From NCBI GenBank assembly GCA_023395465.1, contig JAEWZE010000265.1, positions 1 to 23,845 of the forward strand: a DNA stretch of 23,845 nucleotides, read 5' to 3'. Shown piece after piece: positions 1 to 7,239 of the stretch. The stretch comes from Pseudomonadota bacterium (GTDB lineage Bacteria > Pseudomonadota > Gammaproteobacteria > Xanthomonadales > Xanthomonadaceae). A model generated the notes under the pieces. The model made no database searches and had not been told where the DNA came from. It was given only the letters and a program-made list of their open reading frames with translations. A program made the position numbers and the translations under genes. Position 1 is the first letter of the stretch; every line of letters begins with the position of its first letter.

Positions 1-1054
1 CGCCGTCCCCGTCGTCCGCTGCCGGGGCGCGGCCGGCGCGCCAGTCGCGGACGCGCAGCGCGCGTCCGCCATCGGTCAGCGCGCGGACCGGGGCCCGCCC
101 GGCGGGCGGGCCGCGCGCGGCGTCACCGTCCTGGCCCGCGTCCTCGTCGTCTTCCCGGGGCGGCGGGACGTCCTCTTCCAGCTTCAGTCCCAGGCTCGAC
201 AGCAGGCTGGACAGCGCGTCCGCGTCGGCCTCGACCACCAGCACGTCGCCGGCGCGCACCACCCGCGAGGGGTGCGGCGCGTGTACCCGGAACTCGCCCT
301 GGACGATGCCCAGGACCTGCGCGCCGTGCTGGTCCATCGCCTTCTCGATCGCGGACAGCCGCTCACCCACTGCGCGCGCGCCCTCGGGCACGCACACCTC
401 GGTGACATAGGCGCCGGGGTCGAAGCCCGCGGCCGCCGCCTCGCGCCGGACCGGCACCAGCTTCCAGCCGCCGAGCGCGATCAGCAGCACGCCCGCGCCC
501 GCCACCGCCACGCCCACCGGGCTGAAATCGAACATCGAGAACGCAGGCGCACCGGTGGAGGCGCGGTAGCCGGAGACGATCAGGTTGGGTGGCGTGCCGA
601 TCAGCGTGGTCATCCCGCCGAGGATGGAACCGAAGGCGAGCGGCATCAGCACCTGGCCAGGCGCGAGCTTGCGCTTGCGCGCGATCTGCAGCGCCACCGG
701 CATCAGCAGCGCCAGCGCGCCGACGTTGTTCATGAAGCCGGAGAGCAGCGCCGCCAGCGCGGTAAGCGCGGCGATCGACAGCATCGGTCCGGCCTTTGCC
801 GGCAGCGCCACACGCGCCAGCGCATCCACCGCGCCCGAGGCCTGCAGACCGTGGCTGAGCACCAGCACGCAGGCCACGGTGATCACCGCGGGATGGCCGA
901 AGCCGGCGAACGCCTGTTCCGGCGCCACCACCCCGGCCAGCACGGATGCCATCAGCGCGCCCCCGGCGACCAGGTCGTGGCGCCAGCGGCTCGAGAGGAA
1001 GGCGGCGACGGTCGCCGCGAGGATCGCGAGGATCAGGAACTGGTCGGTCTGCAT
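1..1054 (-). CDS. SLC13/DASS-family anion permease with RCK_C (TrkA-C) domain, C-terminus cut by the window
   Basis: I translated this from ATG at 1054; the frame stays open to base 1 (351 residues), so the C-terminus is missing. The N-terminal 200 residues are a string of hydrophobic segments. They carry the SLC13-type motifs MNNVGALALL (108-117) and IGTPPNL (152-158), which in this family line the Na+ and substrate site. Residues about 214-290 look like one RCK_C domain (ending AGDVLVVEADADALSSL), typical of the long bacterial SLC13 permeases annotated as sulfate or dicarboxylate symporters. From about 293 the chain becomes a low-complexity linker, first acidic (EED...EDDEDAGQDGD) and then Arg/Gly-rich, where a second RCK_C would be expected to start soon. 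The substrate cannot be read from sequence. No strong Shine-Dalgarno is seen; the start is chosen because MQTDQFLILAILA leads straight into the first helix. Same strand as the channel gene upstream (73 bp gap). Confidence 0.88.
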   Translation of the reverse strand, partial: MQTDQFLILAILAATVAAFLSSRWRHDLVAGGALMASVLAGVVAPEQAFAGFGHPAVITVACVLVLSHGLQASGAVDALARVALPAKAGPMLSIAALTALAALLSGFMNNVGALALLMPVALQIARKRKLAPGQVLMPLAFGSILGGMTTLIGTPPNLIVSGYRASTGAPAFSMFDFSPVGVAVAGAGVLLIALGGWKLVPVRREAAAAGFDPGAYVTEVCVPEGARAVGERLSAIEKAMDQHGAQVLGIVQGEFRVHAPHPSRVVRAGDVLVVEADADALSSLLSSLGLKLEEDVPPPREDDEDAGQDGDAARGPPAGRAPVRALTDGGRALRVRDWRAGRAPAADDGDG

Positions 1055-1127
1055 GCCGTTGCCTGGTCGTGGTCAGGCGACAGGGTAGTCGTCCGGGCTC
1101 GCGGGCGTGGTGGCCCCCGGTCGATGG

Positions 1128-2294
1128 CTACGCGACCGGTGCGCCGGCCGTGCCGGCCTCGTCCAGGCCGTCCTCGGCTCCCGGCGAACTGGTTTCCGAC
1201 CTGCGCGGCACCGGCGTGGGCGTCCGCGCGGGCAGGGTCTCGCCGGGACCTTCGCGCGCCAGGTCGGCGCGCAGCCTGGGCAACGCTTCGGGGTGGCACT
1301 GGGCCAGGTAGTCGATCATGCGCTCGCGCACCACGCAGCGCAGGTCGAACAGGTCGCCGGAATTGCCCGAGCTCACCAGCAGGCGCACCTCGATGGTTTG
1401 CTCGCAGGTTTCGGTGACCTGGGCCACGCACACCCGTCCGTCCCAGCGCGGGTCTTCCTCGCAGATCCGCTGCAGCTGCGCGCGCACCTCGGCCATCGGC
1501 GTGCGGTAGTCCAGCCACAGGAAGGCCGTGCCCAGCAGCTGCGCACTGGTGCGGGTCCAGTTCTGGAACGGGTTCTCGATGAACCACTGCAGCGGCACCA
1601 CCATGCGCCGCTCGTCCCAGATGCGCACCACGACATAGGTACTGGTGATCTCCTCGATACGGCCCCACTCGCCTTCGACGATGACCACGTCGTCGAGCCG
1701 GATCGGCTGCGCCAGCGCGATCTGCAGGCCGGCGATCAGGTTGCCGAACACCGGCTTGGCGGCGATGCCCGCGACCAGGCCGATGATGCCGGCCGAGGCC
1801 AGCAGGGTGGCGCCGATCTGGCGGATGGCGGGGAAGGTCATCAGCGCCAGCGCCACGCCGACCAGGATGATCGCGCCCTGGATCACGCGCGCGATCACCC
1901 GTGTCTGCGTCTGCACCCGCCGCGCGGTGAGGTTGTCCTCGATGTCGACCGGGTGCTCGCGCAGGATCCGCGCTTCCACCGCGCCCACCGCGCGCACCGT
2001 CAGCCAGGTCGCGCACAGCAGCACGCCGATCCCGAGCCAGTGCTTGGCCTGCGCCGTGGCGTGGGCGGAGAGCGGCGTCGCATCGACCGCCAGCATCAGG
2101 AACAGCAGCGGCAGCGCCAGCGCGGCGGGCACCGCGATCACCTGGACGACGCGTGCCGGCAGCGAATCGCGGGAACTGGCCCGCGCGCGCGCCGCGACGT
2201 ACAGCAGCACCTGGCGCACCACCAGTCCGAGCAGGAGCGCGGCCACGATCGGCCACGCGATGGCAGTCAGTTGCGGCCAGTCCACGCGCTGCAT
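1128..2294 (-). CDS. MscS-family small-conductance mechanosensitive channel
   Basis: 388 residues from ATG at 2294, with GGGAG about 8 nt upstream; the frame stays open further upstream, but that part is Arg/Cys-rich and non-coding in character. Hydrophobic segments lie near residues 11-33, 47-70, 86-104 and 137-155. They are followed by the MscS pore helix and beta-domain signature at about 160-215 (ASAGIIGLVAGIAAKPVFGN, then PIRLDDVVIVEGEWGRIEEI). The domain after the pore matches the MscS cytoplasmic vestibule (RMVVPLQWFIENPFQNWTR). The last 40 residues are a disordered Pro/Ser/Glu tail. Family role: a tension-gated channel in the inner membrane that releases solutes on hypo-osmotic shock. 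The length and four or so helices suggest a YnaI/YbdG-like member rather than the three-helix MscS. It sits between an SLC13 permease and a membrane protein of unknown role on the same strand. Confidence 0.92.
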   Translation of the reverse strand: MQRVDWPQLTAIAWPIVAALLLGLVVRQVLLYVAARARASSRDSLPARVVQVIAVPAALALPLLFLMLAVDATPLSAHATAQAKHWLGIGVLLCATWLTVRAVGAVEARILREHPVDIEDNLTARRVQTQTRVIARVIQGAIILVGVALALMTFPAIRQIGATLLASAGIIGLVAGIAAKPVFGNLIAGLQIALAQPIRLDDVVIVEGEWGRIEEITSTYVVVRIWDERRMVVPLQWFIENPFQNWTRTSAQLLGTAFLWLDYRTPMAEVRAQLQRICEEDPRWDGRVCVAQVTETCEQTIEVRLLVSSGNSGDLFDLRCVVRERMIDYLAQCHPEALPRLRADLAREGPGETLPARTPTPVPRRSETSSPGAEDGLDEAGTAGAPVA

Positions 2295-2433
2295 GCGTTG
2301 CGTCTCCCTTCGTGCAAACGCGGGAGGATGGCAGCCGCAGCGTGGACGAAGCGTAGAGCGCGGGAATGCCCGCCGCCTGCAGGACGCGCCTGCGCCGGTG
2401 TCCCGATCCCGGCACGCGTGGCCGCGATCCGCG

Positions 2434-3816
2434 TCAGCGTGTGCCCGACGCCTGTTCCAGCCCGGGCGACAGCCAGAACGGAATCGTGTACTCGCGCCGC
2501 CGGCGAACGCCGCGATCGCCGCCATCGGCGTTCCATACCAGGTGCAGGTCATGGCGGCCGTGCGCGAGCGCGGCCATGTCGAGATAGCCGACGATGCCGC
2601 GCAGGCCGAGGTCGCGACGCTCCGCCGGGAGGAAACCGGCCAGCGACACGGGTTCGCCGTCCAGCGTCACCGACCACAACCGCGCGATGCAGGCGACCGC
2701 GCGCGCCCCGGCGCCCTCGCCATCGCGATTGCGCCCACCCTCGGCGCAACGCTCGCGCGCCAGCGGATTATCGAGCGCCGGCTGGTGCGGAATGAACAGC
2801 CGCAGGTGGCTGTCGGCGATGCGGTCGGACGGGATCATCGGCAGGCGCTTGAGGACATCGTCGCCGGAACGCAGCGCCTCGTAATGCGCGCTGCGCAGGC
2901 CCTGGTCGACCGCGTCGGTGGTCACCACCTCGTAATGGTGCGCCAGCGCCAGGCGCGAGGAGGCGGCGATCTGCAGCGACCCCAGCATGCCGGTGGCGGC
3001 GATCACCACCATGTAGACGGCCATGAAGGCATTGCCGCGCAGATTGCTGTGCAGGGTCAGCTGCACCGGTGCGATCAGGCGCTGCGGGATCAGCACCCCC
3101 AGCACCCGCAGCATCAGGCGCACGGTACGCTCCAGCCGCGGTGCATCGCGTCCGGCCCGGCGCAGCCGCGCGATGCGTTTTTCCAGCACGACCGGCACCA
3201 GCCCCACCGTGATGAACACTGCGTAGGCCACGGCCAGCAGCACGGTCGTGGCGCGCGCGGGATCGTCGAACAACCGGCCCACCAGGCCGGCGGCGAGGAT
3301 CGCCACGACCGCCAGCACGCCCACCCAGGCGATCGCCAGCGCGATCAGCAGGGTCATCGCGAACAGGATCGAGGCGGCCCGGTCGGCCCGGTCGATCGCG
3401 CTCCCCAGGTCGCCGACCACGCGCTCGTGGTGTTCGCGCGAGACGCTGCCCATCAGGGGGACGCGATCCCAGCGGATCCCGTCGGGGAAATGCGACTTCA
3501 GGCCGATCAGACCGACCCAGTATCCGCGGATGGCCAGGTGCACGGCGAACGCCGTGCCCAGCGTGTACCCCAGGCCGGTGACGACGAAGAAGCCGAACCA
3601 CACCGCCTGCATGAACACGCCCTCGACGTGCACCTCGCTGGCGGCCCAGGCGTCGAACGCCCGGCCCGGCACGGTCAGCAGGGCGAAGGCGAGCAGCCCC
3701 GAGATGATCAGCTCGAGCTCGTCAGTGCGTTCGCGCAGGCGTTCGAAGGCCACCCGGCCCGCGGGCGGCTGGACGTCCGCGCCCGCCTCCGGGCGCGTGC
3801 TGGTGGTCTGGGTCAT
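2434..3816 (-). CDS. Uncharacterised multi-pass membrane protein with C-terminal soluble domain
   Basis: 460 residues from ATG at 3816. I do not recognise the family. The N-terminal 30 residues are polar (MTQTTSTRPEAGADVQPPAG). About five hydrophobic segments follow, near residues 35-50, 68-95, 148-180, 189-212 and 262-283, separated by charged loops (for example SREHHERVVGDLGSAIDRADR at about 126-146). Residues about 290-460 form a soluble, mixed-charge domain ending in REYTIPFWLSPG, which could lie in the periplasm or cytoplasm. No catalytic motif is evident. The start is supported by AGGGGAG 8 nt upstream, which is paired in a hairpin (3825-3842). The stop is 139 bp before the MscS gene on the same strand, so a shared transcript is possible. 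Coding character and length make this a real gene; function unknown. Confidence 0.85.
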   Translation of the reverse strand: MTQTTSTRPEAGADVQPPAGRVAFERLRERTDELELIISGLLAFALLTVPGRAFDAWAASEVHVEGVFMQAVWFGFFVVTGLGYTLGTAFAVHLAIRGYWVGLIGLKSHFPDGIRWDRVPLMGSVSREHHERVVGDLGSAIDRADRAASILFAMTLLIALAIAWVGVLAVVAILAAGLVGRLFDDPARATTVLLAVAYAVFITVGLVPVVLEKRIARLRRAGRDAPRLERTVRLMLRVLGVLIPQRLIAPVQLTLHSNLRGNAFMAVYMVVIAATGMLGSLQIAASSRLALAHHYEVVTTDAVDQGLRSAHYEALRSGDDVLKRLPMIPSDRIADSHLRLFIPHQPALDNPLARERCAEGGRNRDGEGAGARAVACIARLWSVTLDGEPVSLAGFLPAERRDLGLRGIVGYLDMAALAHGRHDLHLVWNADGGDRGVRRRREYTIPFWLSPGLEQASGTR

Positions 3817-3824
3817 GGGCGTAG

Positions 3825-3842
3825 CTCCCCTCTCCAGGGGAG
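3825..3842 (-). promoter_or_regulatory. Hairpin that contains the Shine-Dalgarno of the 3816 membrane-protein gene
   Basis: A perfect 7-bp inverted repeat: CTCCCCT (3825-3831) and AGGGGAG (3836-3842), with a 4-nt loop. In the minus-strand mRNA the 3' arm reads AGGGGAG and ends 8 nt before the ATG, so the ribosome binding site itself is the paired arm. This arrangement would keep the site closed until the stem is melted or a ribosome or protein opens it. The structure is directly visible; the regulatory role is inference. Confidence 0.55.
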
Positions 3843-3949
3843 TCTAGCGCGCGGCCGGGGCGCATCCGGGCGGCGGACCCTCGTTGGCGATGCGCGCTGC
3901 ACCGGCATGCGCTAGCGTGTGCTGCCCCCGACAGCCCGAGGCCATGCCC

Positions 3950-4927
3950 ATGCGCAGCGCGATGCATCACCGTTTCGGCGATCCGGCCGAGGTCCTGATG
4001 GCCGGCGACAGCCCGCTGCCCGAACCGGGTCCGGGCGAGGTGCGCGTGCGCGTGCGCCTGGCGCCGATCCACAACCACGACCTGTGGACGGTCCGCGGCC
4101 AGTACGGATGGAAACCTTCGCTGCCGGCGATCGGCGGCAGCGAAGGCTTCGGCGTGGTCGATGCGCTGGGTGCGGGGGTCGAGGGCTTCGCGCCGGGACA
4201 GCGGGTCACCGCCGCGTCCGGCCGCGGCACCTGGGCCGAATACTTCGTGGCGCCGGCGGGCATGCTGGTCCCCGTCCCCGACGCGATCGGCGACGAGCTG
4301 GCCGCGCAGCTGGTGGCGATGCCGCTGAGCGCGCTGATGCTGCTGGAGACGCTGGACGTGGCGCCCGGGCAATGGGTCGTGCAGAACGCGGCCAACGGCG
4401 CGGTGGGCAAGACCCTGGCCATGCTCGCCGCCGCCCGCGGGGTGCACGTGCTGAGCCTGGTGCGGCGCGAGGCCGGGGTGGCGGAGATGGCGGCGCTGGG
4501 CGTGGAGAACGTGCTGTGCACGGCCGACGCGGACTGGCGCGACGCGGCCAGGTCGCTGCTGGGCAAGGCGCGTGCGCGCGCGGCGGTGGACTCGGTGGGC
4601 GGCACCGACAGCGGCGAGCTGGTGGCGCTGCTCGGCGACGAGGGCGTGCTGGTGTCGTTCGGCTCGATGAGCGGCGAACCGATGGTGATCCCCTCGGGCG
4701 ACGTGATCTTCCGCCACCTCACGGTGAAGGGTTTCTGGGGCAGCAAGGTCAGCCGCGAACTGGCCCCAGGCACCCGGCAGCGCCTGTTCGGCGAGCTGCT
4801 GCAGCGCGCCGCCAGCGGCGAGTTGCGCCTGCCGGTGGATGCGGTCTACGACCTTGCGCAGGCGGCCGAAGCGGCCGCCGCCAGCCAGCGTCCGGGACGC
4901 GGCGGCAAGGTGCTGCTGCGCGCCTGA
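3950..4927 (+). CDS. Zinc-independent MDR oxidoreductase (quinone oxidoreductase / enoyl reductase-like; possible MexS-like partner of the efflux locus)
   Basis: 325 residues from ATG at 3950, chosen because GAGG ends 8 nt upstream; ATGs at 3944 and 3962 are alternatives. The N-terminal GroES-like domain has the usual layout (LPEPGPGEVRVRVR at 23-36, GQYGWKPSLPAIGGSEGFG at 50-68). The nucleotide-binding Rossmann segment reads QNAANGAVGKT (145-155), the form typical of 2-enoyl thioester reductase-like MDR proteins that use NADPH. The Cys cluster of zinc alcohol dehydrogenases is absent. GFWGSKVS (261-268) also fits the enoyl-reductase branch. It is convergent with the LysR gene. In Pseudomonas aeruginosa an oxidoreductase of this superfamily (MexS) sits beside the LysR regulator MexT and the mexEF-oprN pump; the same gene set here suggests a similar role in limiting the inducing metabolite. 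That role is inference; the superfamily assignment is firm. Confidence 0.9.
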   Translation: MRSAMHHRFGDPAEVLMAGDSPLPEPGPGEVRVRVRLAPIHNHDLWTVRGQYGWKPSLPAIGGSEGFGVVDALGAGVEGFAPGQRVTAASGRGTWAEYFVAPAGMLVPVPDAIGDELAAQLVAMPLSALMLLETLDVAPGQWVVQNAANGAVGKTLAMLAAARGVHVLSLVRREAGVAEMAALGVENVLCTADADWRDAARSLLGKARARAAVDSVGGTDSGELVALLGDEGVLVSFGSMSGEPMVIPSGDVIFRHLTVKGFWGSKVSRELAPGTRQRLFGELLQRAASGELRLPVDAVYDLAQAAEAAAASQRPGRGGKVLLRA

Positions 4928-4958
4928 GGGCACGGCCGCTCGCGCGCGAGCCGTGCCC
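4928..4958. terminator. Bidirectional terminator-like dyad between convergent genes
   Basis: GGGCACGGC (4928-4936) and GCCGTGCCC (4950-4958) form a perfect 9-bp stem that starts at the base after the MDR stop codon. The loop holds a second palindrome (CTCGCGCGCGAG, overlapping the 3' arm). The LysR gene ends at 4975 on the other strand. There is no T-tract on either side, so classical intrinsic termination is uncertain, but position and strength fit a shared transcript end. Confidence 0.6.
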
Positions 4959-4974
4959 GGCCCCGCGCGAGGGA

Positions 4975-6009
4975 TCAGTCCGCGGTCACCGCCTCCAGGA
5001 TGCGCTTGCCCGCGGCGATGTCGTCGGCTTCCTCCACCGACGCAGGTTCGGCCTCGCCGCCGGTACCGTTGCAGCGCCCCGCCATCAGCGGGCAGTGTTC
5101 GGACATGTAGTCGATTTCCAGGTTGAGCCGTTCCAGCAGGAAATCCACGAATGCGCGCACCTTCGGCGATTGTCCGTGGCCGCGCGGGAACACCGCGTTG
5201 AACTCGTACTCGGGTCCGGCCCAGCCGGCGAGCACGCGTCGCACCTTGCCCACTTCCACCGCGGGCTTGACCATCACGTCCGCGCCGATCACCAGCCCCT
5301 CGCCGCACAGCAGCGCGCCCTTGAGCGCGGCCGGATCGTTGACCACCAGGATCGGGTTGACCGGGAAATGGCGCAGGCCGCTGCCGTCGTCCAGCGGCCA
5401 GGCGTAGCCGCTGCCGTGGCGATGCTTGTGCATGGCCAGGGTGCGGTGGTACTGCAGCTCGTCCGGATGCAGCGGCTCGCCGTGGCGCTCGATGTAGGAG
5501 TTGGCGGCGAAGATCTGGGTGCGGATCGTGCCGAGCCGGCGCGCGACCAGGCTCGAATCGGGCAGCGGCCCCAGCCGCAGCGCGACGTCGATCTCGGTGG
5601 CGATCAGGTCGACCGGTTCGTTGGACAGCGTCATCTCCACCCGCACTTCCGGATGGCGCATGTGGAACTCGCCCAGCAGCGGCGCGATCTTGTCGATGCC
5701 GATCGAATACGGCGCGGTGAAGCGCAGCCATCCGCGCGGGCCGGCCTGCAGCTGGCTGACCGCGCTCTCGGCCTCGTTGAGGTCGCGGGCGATGCGCTGG
5801 GAATGTTCGAAGTAGATGTTGCCGGCCTCGGTCAGGCCCAGCTTGCGCGTGGTGCGGTGGAGCAGCTGCGCGCCCAGGCGCGACTCGAGTTCCTGCACCT
5901 TGCGACTGACCGTGGTCTTGGGAAGGCGCAGCGAACGCGCCGCGCCCACGAAACTGCCGTGCTCGACCACCTTGACGAAAATCAGGGTGTCGTTGAGATC
6001 GTGCGTCAT
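4975..6009 (-). CDS. LysR-type transcriptional regulator, probable regulator of the adjacent RND efflux operon
   Basis: 344 residues from ATG at 6009, preceded by AGGAGG with a 5-nt spacer. Residues 6-65 are the winged helix-turn-helix of LysR proteins (FVKVVEHGSFVGAARSL, then TVSRKVQELESRLGAQLLHR). Residues 91-295 are the periplasmic-binding-like effector domain (GWLRFTAPYSIG; EIDVALRLGPLPDSSLVARR). A tail of about 44 residues after 300 exceeds the usual LysR length of about 300 and carries the pair Cys306 and Cys313 (CPLMAGRC), then an acidic stretch. The gene is divergent from the pump cluster at 6134 and convergent with the MDR gene. Known LysR logic (autoregulation and activation of the divergent operon through T-N11-A dyads) fits the AT-rich dyads at 6055-6091. 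The effector is unknown; a MexT-like role is inferred from context. Confidence 0.93.
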   Translation of the reverse strand: MTHDLNDTLIFVKVVEHGSFVGAARSLRLPKTTVSRKVQELESRLGAQLLHRTTRKLGLTEAGNIYFEHSQRIARDLNEAESAVSQLQAGPRGWLRFTAPYSIGIDKIAPLLGEFHMRHPEVRVEMTLSNEPVDLIATEIDVALRLGPLPDSSLVARRLGTIRTQIFAANSYIERHGEPLHPDELQYHRTLAMHKHRHGSGYAWPLDDGSGLRHFPVNPILVVNDPAALKGALLCGEGLVIGADVMVKPAVEVGKVRRVLAGWAGPEYEFNAVFPRGHGQSPKVRAFVDFLLERLNLEIDYMSEHCPLMAGRCNGTGGEAEPASVEEADDIAAGKRILEAVTAD

Positions 6010-6054
6010 CGCCGCCTCCTGCGTGTGATCGCTGATTGGCCCGCCTGCTGGACA

Positions 6055-6091
6055 ATTATTCCCTCAATCGGGGACTAATCAAGTCCTGATT
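6055..6091. promoter_or_regulatory. AT-rich nested dyads between divergent LysR gene and efflux operon (candidate operator)
   Basis: In the 124-bp divergent gap a conspicuous AT-rich patch contains three overlapping inverted repeats: ATTATTCCC (6055-6063) with GGGACTAAT (6071-6079), 8 of 9 bases matching; GGACT (6072-6076) with AGTCC (6082-6086); and AATCA (6077-6081) with TGATT (6087-6091). LysR proteins bind interrupted dyads of this size in such gaps. The patch lies 46-82 bp upstream of the LysR start and 43-79 bp upstream of the 6134 ATG. I could not fix -35/-10 boxes with confidence. Confidence 0.55.
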
Positions 6092-6133
6092 CGAAGCGCA
6101 GGATGTGCGCCATCCCCCCGATGGACCGCCGCC

Positions 6134-6379
6134 ATGCGTGCCGCGCCGCACCGCCACCTGTCCCATGCCAGCCTCGCGATACTGCTGGCGGTGGACCTGC
6201 TTGCCCTGATTGCTCTCGTTGCAGATCAATGGCTTGTCATCGGTCCTGGTTGGAGCTTGCTGCTCGGCGCAGGGCTCACCCTGGTACTGCTGCCGGCCCT
6301 GCTGCGGCTGGTGGACCGGGTGTTCGCGGCGGCCCGCGAGGCCCGGAATATCCCGGTCGCGGGAGGAACATTCCCGTGA
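6134..6379 (+). CDS. Small two-helix membrane protein, first gene of the efflux cluster
   Basis: 81 residues: a short basic N-terminus (MRAAPHRHLSH), a hydrophobic segment at about 12-30, a second at about 37-58, and a basic C-terminal tail. No known family recognised. Its stop overlaps the next start by four bases (GTGA, 6376-6379). The Shine-Dalgarno of that next gene (GGGAGGA, 6361-6367) lies inside this frame, which argues that it is translated and coupled. Its own ribosome binding site is weak and the ATG is not certain. It is the first gene after the candidate LysR operator, so it would be the leading cistron of the pump transcript. It might modulate the pump or regulator in the membrane, but nothing in the sequence states this. 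Confidence 0.6.
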   Translation: MRAAPHRHLSHASLAILLAVDLLALIALVADQWLVIGPGWSLLLGAGLTLVLLPALLRLVDRVFAAAREARNIPVAGGTFP

Positions 6380-7239
6380 GCGGGATAATCGATTCCGGGA
6401 CAATGCGCCGGAGCCTGGTCGTGCTGGGCGCCGGCGGCGCCGTGGGCGCGGGCGTGGTTGCGGCGGCGCTGGACGCCGGCCAGTCCGTGGTCGCGGTCGG
6501 CATGGACGAGGCCGCGCGCCAGGAGCTGCTGGTGCAGCGCCCGGACGTGCACCTGACCGCCCTCGCCGCGCCAATCGCCAGCGACGCCGACGCGGCCGCG
6601 CTGGCCACCAGCCTGCGCGGCCTGGGCGTGCGCGTCGAGGGCGTGGTGGCCAGCCTCGCCGGCGCGCATCCCTGCGGCCGGCTCATCGACGAACCGGCCG
6701 AGGTGCTGCAGCGCACCCTCGACCAGGACCTGCTGCCGCACCTGTTCGCCGCGCGCCACCTGCTGCCGCTGCTGGCCGGCGACGGCGCCGGCTACGTGCT
6801 GGTCGGCGGTCCGGGCGGGCGCTATCCCTGGGCCGGCTATGGCCACTGTTCGATCGCCGCCGCGGCGCTGCGGATGATGGCGCGGGTGCTGCACGAGGAA
6901 GCCGGCCGCCAGGGCCAGCGCGTGCAGCTGCTGTCGATGGACGCACCGCTCGGCGCCAACGCCGCCGACGACGCGCTGGCGCTCGGCCGCCGCGCGCTGG
7001 CGATGCTCGAAGCCGCGCGCGGCCGCTGTCCCGCACCGATCCTCGATTACGCCGCGCCCATGACCTCCGGGGTCATCGCCACGACTCCCGCCGCCGGCGC
7101 ATCGTCGGCCATGAGCGGCCGCCGCCGCGCCAGCCACGCCGAGGTGCTGCCCGCGCGCGACCTGCGCGCAGCCCGCGCCCTGCTCGACGCCATCGTCTCC
7201 CCCATGTCTCCAGGAACCCACCACGATGAACACTGCTGA
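6376..7239 (+). CDS. SDR-like (Rossmann-fold) protein lacking the catalytic Tyr-xxx-Lys pair
   Basis: 287 residues from GTG at 6376, chosen because GGGAGGA sits 8 nt upstream and the start overlaps the previous stop; ATG at 6403 is the alternative. After a short lead comes SLVVLGAGGAVGAG (13-26), a glycine-rich nucleotide loop. The chain then follows SDR order: a variable region, VVASLAGAHPCGRL (90-103, where NNAG usually stands), VLVGGPGG (141-148, where the catalytic Ser strand stands), and GYGHCSIAAAALRMMARVL (154-172), which aligns with the YxxxK helix. Here Tyr155 is kept but the Lys position is Ser159, and the Ser strand has Gly. It may therefore bind a dinucleotide without classic reductase chemistry. 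The last 50 residues are an Ala/Arg-rich tail. The stop lies 14 bases past the start of the fusion-protein gene, again suggesting coupling. Confidence 0.82.
   Translation: MSGIIDSGTMRRSLVVLGAGGAVGAGVVAAALDAGQSVVAVGMDEAARQELLVQRPDVHLTALAAPIASDADAAALATSLRGLGVRVEGVVASLAGAHPCGRLIDEPAEVLQRTLDQDLLPHLFAARHLLPLLAGDGAGYVLVGGPGGRYPWAGYGHCSIAAAALRMMARVLHEEAGRQGQRVQLLSMDAPLGANAADDALALGRRALAMLEAARGRCPAPILDYAAPMTSGVIATTPAAGASSAMSGRRRASHAEVLPARDLRAARALLDAIVSPMSPGTHHDEHC

Noticed and set aside
1107..3915. Long plus-strand frames opposite the MscS and membrane-protein genes
   Set aside because: They are antisense to genes with clear MscS signatures and helices; the translations are low-complexity and Arg/His-rich.
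6256..7239. Start of the SDR-like protein further upstream (frame open from 6103)
   Set aside because: The upstream part is Arg/Pro/Ala-rich, overlaps the small membrane gene, and lacks a ribosome site, whereas GTG at 6376 has GGGAGGA at ideal spacing.
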